Of a DNA stretch of 64,000 nt, positions 58,401 through 64,000 are shown in pieces. The notes under the pieces were generated by a model. It was not told where the DNA came from. It saw only the letters and a program-made list of their open reading frames with translations, and searched no databases. A program made the position numbers and the translations under genes. The first letter of the stretch is position 1. Each line of letters begins with the position of its first letter. The stretch covers positions 907,645-971,644 of the forward strand of contig FJUW01000046.1 of the NCBI GenBank assembly GCA_900074885.1. Reading direction: 5' to 3'. The DNA is from Rhynchosporium graminicola (Eukaryota > Ascomycota > Leotiomycetes > Helotiales > Ploettnerulaceae).

Positions 58401-61255
58401 TAAATCCCTTATTCAGGTTCTCTATAAGATACTCCTTAATTACTTATAATTTGTCTATAGATTACTAATATAAGAACGAATATATATTAGATAATAGTTC
58501 TTCTAGAATAATTTTATAATTATATAAGCGATATAGCGAAAGAATATTAGAATCCTGCTTAGAAAAGGCTTCCTTAAGAGTATAGTACTATTCTAGTAGC
58601 TTTTTAGCTATAAGTCGTTTAGTATCAGGATCCTTAAGGGAGTCTCTATTTAGATAGTCTTATAAGAAGTAGTCTATCTCGTAGATACTAATAAAGAATA
58701 ATTTAAAGCTTTTATATTTTATATTAAAGTAAAAAGCTATAGTACTAATTTAGTAAATCAGAACCGGTTTCTAGATCCTCGGAGGTTAAGAGAGGCACTT
58801 ATAATAGGGTTTCGGCGCAGATACTCTTCTCGATAAATTCGGAGCAGAAAAGAGTTCAGATTCCTTAGTAATAAGTAGAAATAAATTAAATAGTAAAGAT
58901 AATATATTAATATATTATATTACTACTATTTAGTATAATTAGCGTTAGTCTAGCTAGTTTATAGCTAAGTCTCGCGCGTTAGTATCGATTTAGTAAGATC
59001 GATTAATACTAAGTTTATAAGGCAGTAGAGTTATAATTATCTTCTTATTATATTAGAGAGTAATTAGATATTATTCTAGCTATAATAACTTATAGTAGAG
59101 TATATCTAGCTTAACTTGAAATCGTCGTATCTATTTAATACTAATAATTATATCTTATTATCCTAAATCGAGGAGAATAAAAAGGTAGTTATAAATACGC
59201 TTATTATTAATAGAAAAGTATAAATATATAAAATAAGTAATATAAGTTCTAACGGACTATTAGAACCTATGTATTAGAATAGAATAAAGTAGTAGCTCGA
59301 TTTTAATACTAAGGGCCCCTGATAGTTATCTAATAAGAGTACGATTAATAAATAGATAACTATTCGCTTCGATATCGATTAAGCTAGTTATAGAGACTTC
59401 TAGCCTATTTATACTAACTATAGTTAAGTATATAAATTACTTACTTCCTATTAAGGAGTTAAAGTTAAGATTAGAGAGATTATACTTATATAGACCTAGG
59501 AAAGAGTTTTTACTTAAGCTTTATTATTTCCCTTTAGTATTAATCCAGATTCGGAGGGTATATCCTCTACTACTTCCTCGGTTTCTCTTTTCTCTTCCGG
59601 AAATTCGTTAATTAATTAAACCTTAAGCGGGTTAGAGTAATCTAGCTTAATATAACTAAGCTATCTATAGCTATAATACTTAAGAGGTTCTCCGGTCGAG
59701 GTGGTAAGGCGATTTAGCGCGAAAGGAGTACTAGCTTATACTAGGGTAAAGTTATGTATATATAGTATAGGAGTAATTTATCGAGGGGCTAAGCTTAGGG
59801 ACTGGTAAGGAGTAGAGCTAGTAGAGGTTATAGTAGTAATAGTAAGCTTATAATACTATACTTAAGTAGTAGCTTTCTCGGGATAAGTATATTCTAAGTT
59901 ATAATAACGCTTAGTATTAAAAGAAAATAAGGATCTAACTATAGAAGCGTAATCCTTATTCTATATTAATTTAATAATAAAAGTTAAAGTACATAAGAAT
60001 AATATAATCTTATCTTATATATAGAAGAACTACTCCTTCTTTTTAACTTTACTTTAGATAATAGCGCTTTAAAATCGACTATAAAACTCGGCGAAAGTCT
60101 CGCGTATATAGCTAGGTTATTATATTTCTAAGCGATAGAAAGCGTTATAGTAGTTATCTTCTTCTAAACTAATAAGAAAGTTCTCCTCTAATAAGAAGAT
60201 TATTTTATCACTAGTTTTAAACTTATTAGTAAAGTACTAAGGTATAAGATACTCCTTAGCTAATCTAGTAACTAGCTCCTATACGAGAACGCGCTAAGAG
60301 AAGTCCGTAGGGTAATAGTTAGCGTTTATAGCTAGCTAGTCTCGTATTAATACTCTCTATTAGAGGAAAGTAGAGTCTAATCTATTATCTAAGGGTAAGA
60401 TCTTCTTAGTAAGATAAGACTTCCTAAGGCGTAACTCTACTGATTCGGCGCTAGGAGAGGAAGATAGTTTATTAGGAATAGTATCTTCTCTCTTAGTACT
60501 ATATATTAGAATAGAGTTTATTAGCTTATTAAACTCTAGAATACGCGGAGATTATAGTATTAGTTCTAGTAGGAGAGTCGAAGATAAGCGAGAGACCCCT
60601 AAAAGGAACTTATCTTATGCGGAGATTAATCTATTTATAGTATCTTCTAGAGAGTTATTCTTTTCCTTCTAGTCCGCTAATCGTTATAAGAGAGAATAGA
60701 TCAGGTTCGAGTTATCTATAGTAGTAAGAGTACTTAGCGATTATACTCCTAGGGAATTTCGCTTTTATTTTCCTTTCTCTCTTAGTTAATACTTCTTTAA
60801 TAAGGTATTAACGTTCTCTAGTATAAGAGACGTTTAGAGTAAAGAAGAGTATAATAGATTAGGTTCGGAAGTAAAGTAAGAGGGGTCGCGTTAAGTCCTC
60901 CTAGAACCGGCCGGAGGAGTCTCTAGTTTATTAGTTAGGAGCTATTATAATAGCTTAAAAAGGGGTATATTAGGGCTATTTTAGTAGTAATACGTAAAGG
61001 TTAAAGTTCTAGAGTATTTATTATACCTTCTTCAAAATCTATCTATAATTCCTTTATACTAAGGGAGTTATTAAAGGAGCGTTAGTAAAGACCTCCTCTA
61101 TTATACTATTTATAATAAGCTAAATTAAACCCTGATTCGTAGCTATCCGAGAGATCTCTAGTATCTCGGCTATATATGAGTAGTTATCGAATAACTAACT
61201 TAATAGTAAGATATTATAGTAAGCTATCTCCGGTTATCTTAATCTTTTTATTTAA

Positions 61256-61553
61256 TATAATAACATAAGACTCGAGGCGGTATATAAGTAAGAATAAACA
61301 AGTAGGGAAGCTAAGAGCGATCTTATATAGTCTACTACGAAGGAAATAAAAAGATAAGGAAGGAAGAAGAAGAGAGATAGAGTATAAGGCACCTTATATA
61401 TATATACCGGTACAAGAACGATACTATACCGAGTCGGACACTAGTTCTGCCGGGATACCTATGAACTTAGGCCCTAGTATCTATCCTTCTTCTCATGTGA
61501 CATTCAGGTGAGCTACTTCTTCTCATGTGACATTCAGATGAGCTGTGTCGTCA
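61256..61553 (-). repeat. 5' LTR of the chromodomain Gypsy element
   Basis: Starts TATAATAACATAAG (RIP version of TGTAACGACACAAG) and ends TGTGTCGTCA. Its right end keeps CATGTGACATTCAGG repeats where the other LTR has T for C. The two ends of the element are thus mutated in opposite halves. Confidence 0.85.
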
Positions 61554-61555
61554 CT

Positions 61556-64000
61556 TTAGTATCTGGGCCTAGTATAAGTAACGTATTAGATAGCTTAGAT
61601 AGTCTAGTAAGGCGTTATCTGCGCCAGCTTCGAGTAAGTCTTATAGGAGTAATACCCTTTCTTACTAGCTCAAATACTCCTTAGAAGGTTTCAAGGAGTT
61701 TCTAATACCTAGTTTACTTACTTACGCTATTATAAATTACTTAAAGGGGCAAGACTTTCTGATCTATAGAATAAAGCTATAGTATAACAACTTACGACCC
61801 GCGTTAGCGACCCTCAGATACTATATATAAGAGACGCTAGATAAAAATATACTAATACGAAGCAGAGTCTCAGAATAGACCTCCTATTAACTTATCAGTA
61901 TTTCTAGGCCTCCTAGCGATTAAGATATAGATCTAAAGCGCAAAAAAGGCAGAAGTAGAGTATTCCTATGAAAATAAGTAGTAAGATAGTAGAGTAATAA
62001 AGAAGAATAGTAGATATAACTTATAGAGTAAGTCTAAGGAGTAATATAAAAAGTCTATATACCTCTATAGTACCTCTTTATAATTTCTTCATTTTATACT
62101 CTTTATTTAGTAATCGGATTTCAAAACTATACTACTACGATTACTCTATTCTTATTATAATTATCTTTAATTTTATTCACTACGAACTAAAACTATTAAA
62201 AGTTAATATTCGGAAACCTTCCTCTAAACTTAGTAAGAACTTAGTAACTAGCTTAAGTAATATATTAGTTAAAGCGGTCCTAATGTTAGAAGCAGTAGCA
62301 AGCGAGAATAATTGGTATTAGAAAGTTATTAGAGATCGCGTAGCTATAATCTATAAAGTATATACTTATATAGAAGATATACTAGGAACTGAAGGCATAT
62401 ATTCAAATTATCCTATTATAGCTACTCTACTCGTCTGACTATACAGAAGCCTTAATAGCAGAGAGGGAGAGGTTTAAGAGCGAGATTAATTACGAATTTC
62501 CATCTTTATTAAGATCTTTATCTTTAATAAGCTATAAGCTCGAATCAGCAGAAGAGTGACCGGCTATAGAGGGCACTATAGAATAAGATAATAATTAAGA
62601 TCTAGATATTATTCTTCTTAGGTCTCGTGTATCTCGAGCTACTAATACCCACGATAAGCGAGCTAAGTCCCTATATAAATATATAAAATATTTACTTACG
62701 AGTTTATAGATAATATAATAATATTACGTTATAATAAAGACTCGGAAGAGGATAATATTAGTTATAGATATACTTATTATATTAGGGAAAGGAGGCAACT
62801 AGGCTATAATACTTATAATATAGAATATATACCAATAATTTCTATTCGTGCGATCTATAAGTATAAGGAAAGTAATATTAGTAACAATAAAAATATATTT
62901 TATTAGACTATAAAACGATAAAAGTCTAACTCTCCCGCTTCTACCTCTACTTCAGTTAACTCTATTACGTTAATACTTCCTCGTAGTAAAGATAAGGAAA
63001 GTAGTAAGGAACTTACTAGAAATTCTAATAAGTTAAGAGCTAATAATATCTGCCCTAAGTAGTAGAAAGTTTCTACTTTATAAAGCTATTAGATAATCTC
63101 CTCTAATACTCCTTCGTAGCTATCTCCGCTAGTATTAAATATTAAGAAGGATAAAGAAGAGGATAATAAGACTTATCTTTAAACTAGACTTACTAGCTCT
63201 ACTAGAAGTACTCCTACCCTTGATTTCACTTCTCTAATAGAACCCGAAGTCTACTTAGTACTTACTAATATAGATCCGGACTAGAATATCTATAAAATTA
63301 TTAGTAAGAAGGATCTTAATAGTATCTCGTCTTACTTAGTAGACTAGTACTTAATATTACTTCTTATATAATTACTAAGTTATATAAAGGAGTTAATAGA
63401 TTAATTCGAGGCCCGTATTCGAGTATAACGCAGTTCTAAGTAAGACAGTCTAAGATCGAATACTAGATAGAAAGCTAATATAAAAGTTAAAAGAAAGAAA
63501 GCTCGAGGTCGGCCCCGAAAGTAAATATAAAGAGAAGCGTTATTTAGTATATCTTTACTAACTAAGCGTCTTAGTAAAAATTAATATAGTTTAGGTCCTC
63601 TAATTATTTAATAATTTTATTTTTATTTATTTCGTCTCCTAAGTTCTTACGTTTAAGTAAGTTAATAAATAGAGCCCTAATTTACTATATAAATCTTATC
63701 GAACGGGTAAATATACGTATAATATACTTCTACTAGTATTACGCGTAATATACTAACTACGCTTATAAGGTCTTTTACGTTGAACTAGGAGTCTATTTAT
63801 ACTTACTATATCCTAGTACTAATATAAGTCTTATCTAAAGAATAAGAATGTTAAGTATCTATCGATATTCGATCTAAAACCATACTTAATTCTAAAGTAA
63901 TTCTTAGTACGATAAATATTTTATTAAAGCTATAGATTCCGGATCGAACGGAACTAAGTCTATATACTCGCTAACACTAAGTAAAGCTTCGATAAGTTCT
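61556..64000 (+). mobile_element. Continuation of the host retroelement and further degraded DNA
   Basis: From 61,560 the plus frame broken at 53,708 resumes (LKYSLEGFKEFLIPSLLTY near 61,665-61,725, then GQDFLIYRIKL and NNLRPALATLRYYI). Later plus-strand pieces include NNWYQKVIRDRVAIIYKVY (near 62,300) and, near 63,490-63,515, KKARGRPRK, an AT-hook-type motif. RIP stops occur throughout. RT, integrase or transposase signatures were not found, so the element class is not settled. Confidence 0.5.

Larger units (their letters stand above)
53709..61555 (-). mobile_element. Complete chromodomain-type Ty3/Gypsy element, RIP-degraded
   Basis: Two LTRs of about 299 bp flank 7.2 kb; the LTR orientation and a C-rich polypurine complement next to 54,007 put the element on the minus strand. 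Reading leftward from 61,255: a gag-like region to about 59,600; RT with RFYIDYRKLNTITRK (near 58,300-58,345) and the active site YLDN (near 58,015-58,035; D to N is a RIP-type change); then RNase H; integrase; and a C-terminal part with KVFLSIRNLKN. The end resembles a chromodomain (LLRGNLKY near 55,725, KLRPPRKLD ending near 55,597). TTAGT occurs directly left (53,704-53,708) and right (61,556-61,560) as a 5-bp target duplication. All frames carry TAA/TAG at RIP positions, so it is dead. Confidence 0.85.

Noticed and set aside
1..64000. tRNA or rRNA genes
   Set aside because: No convincing A-box/B-box pair or rRNA core sequence was found by eye; a covariance-model scan would be needed to exclude them.

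Overview
The window looks like a piece of a filamentous ascomycete (Pezizomycotina) genome with two compartments. Both flanks (about 1-16,300 and 51,400-64,000) are very AT-rich. They consist of LTR-retrotransposon wreckage whose reading frames are broken almost only by TAA/TAG where CAA, CAG, CGA or TGG would be expected. That is the signature of repeat-induced point mutation (RIP). Between them lies a gene island of normal composition (about 16.3-51.3 kb), with short introns (about 45-190 nt, GTRNGN...YAG) and conserved fungal housekeeping genes. The class is not certain; nothing here is bacterial.

Left flank: the 3' end of a Ty1/Copia element (RT and RNase H, then its 3' LTR at 1710-2183) sits in a minus-strand Ty3/Gypsy remnant (RT/RNase H, 2184 to about 5594). 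Next comes a minus-strand Gypsy element with paired LTRs (5595-5818 and 12195-12412). It keeps a gag/zinc knuckle/protease part and an integrase part. Its middle is replaced by a second Copia LTR (7145-7612), a stretch of unresolved strand, and an LTR (9178-9380) related to the large element on the right. A two-copy 217-bp tandem repeat and a plus-strand Gypsy integrase fragment lead to the island boundary.

Gene island, left to right: a decayed multi-membrane-protein gene (19.3-21.2 kb, +); cytochrome c1 (CYT1, +); a lysine-rich ORF that is probably the N-terminal exon of an MBD4-like HhH-GPD DNA glycosylase (+); glycogen debranching enzyme (GDB1, -, three exons); a small predicted membrane protein (-); a Gln/Ser-rich protein with part of a C2H2-like motif (+, four exons); NAD-dependent glycerol-3-phosphate dehydrogenase (+); a large unrecognised protein with seven 16-residue tandem repeats (-); a cupin with a C-terminal hydrophobic segment (+); the F1-ATPase assembly factor ATP11 (+); and an unrecognised charged protein (+). 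There is no operon-like logic. CYT1 and ATP11 are mitochondrial, and GDB1 and GPD are carbon/glycerol metabolism genes. The glycosylase family repairs T:G mismatches, which is notable in a genome shaped by C-to-T mutation.

Right flank: an AT desert with a recent 144-bp tandem duplication, then a plus-strand gag-like frame. That frame is interrupted at 53,709 by a complete minus-strand chromodomain Gypsy element (53,709-61,555) and resumes in register after a TTAGT duplication. Between its chromodomain and its 3' LTR, this element carries an antisense open frame of about 1 kb that no usual retrotransposon domain explains. I consider that frame the most unusual feature of the window.
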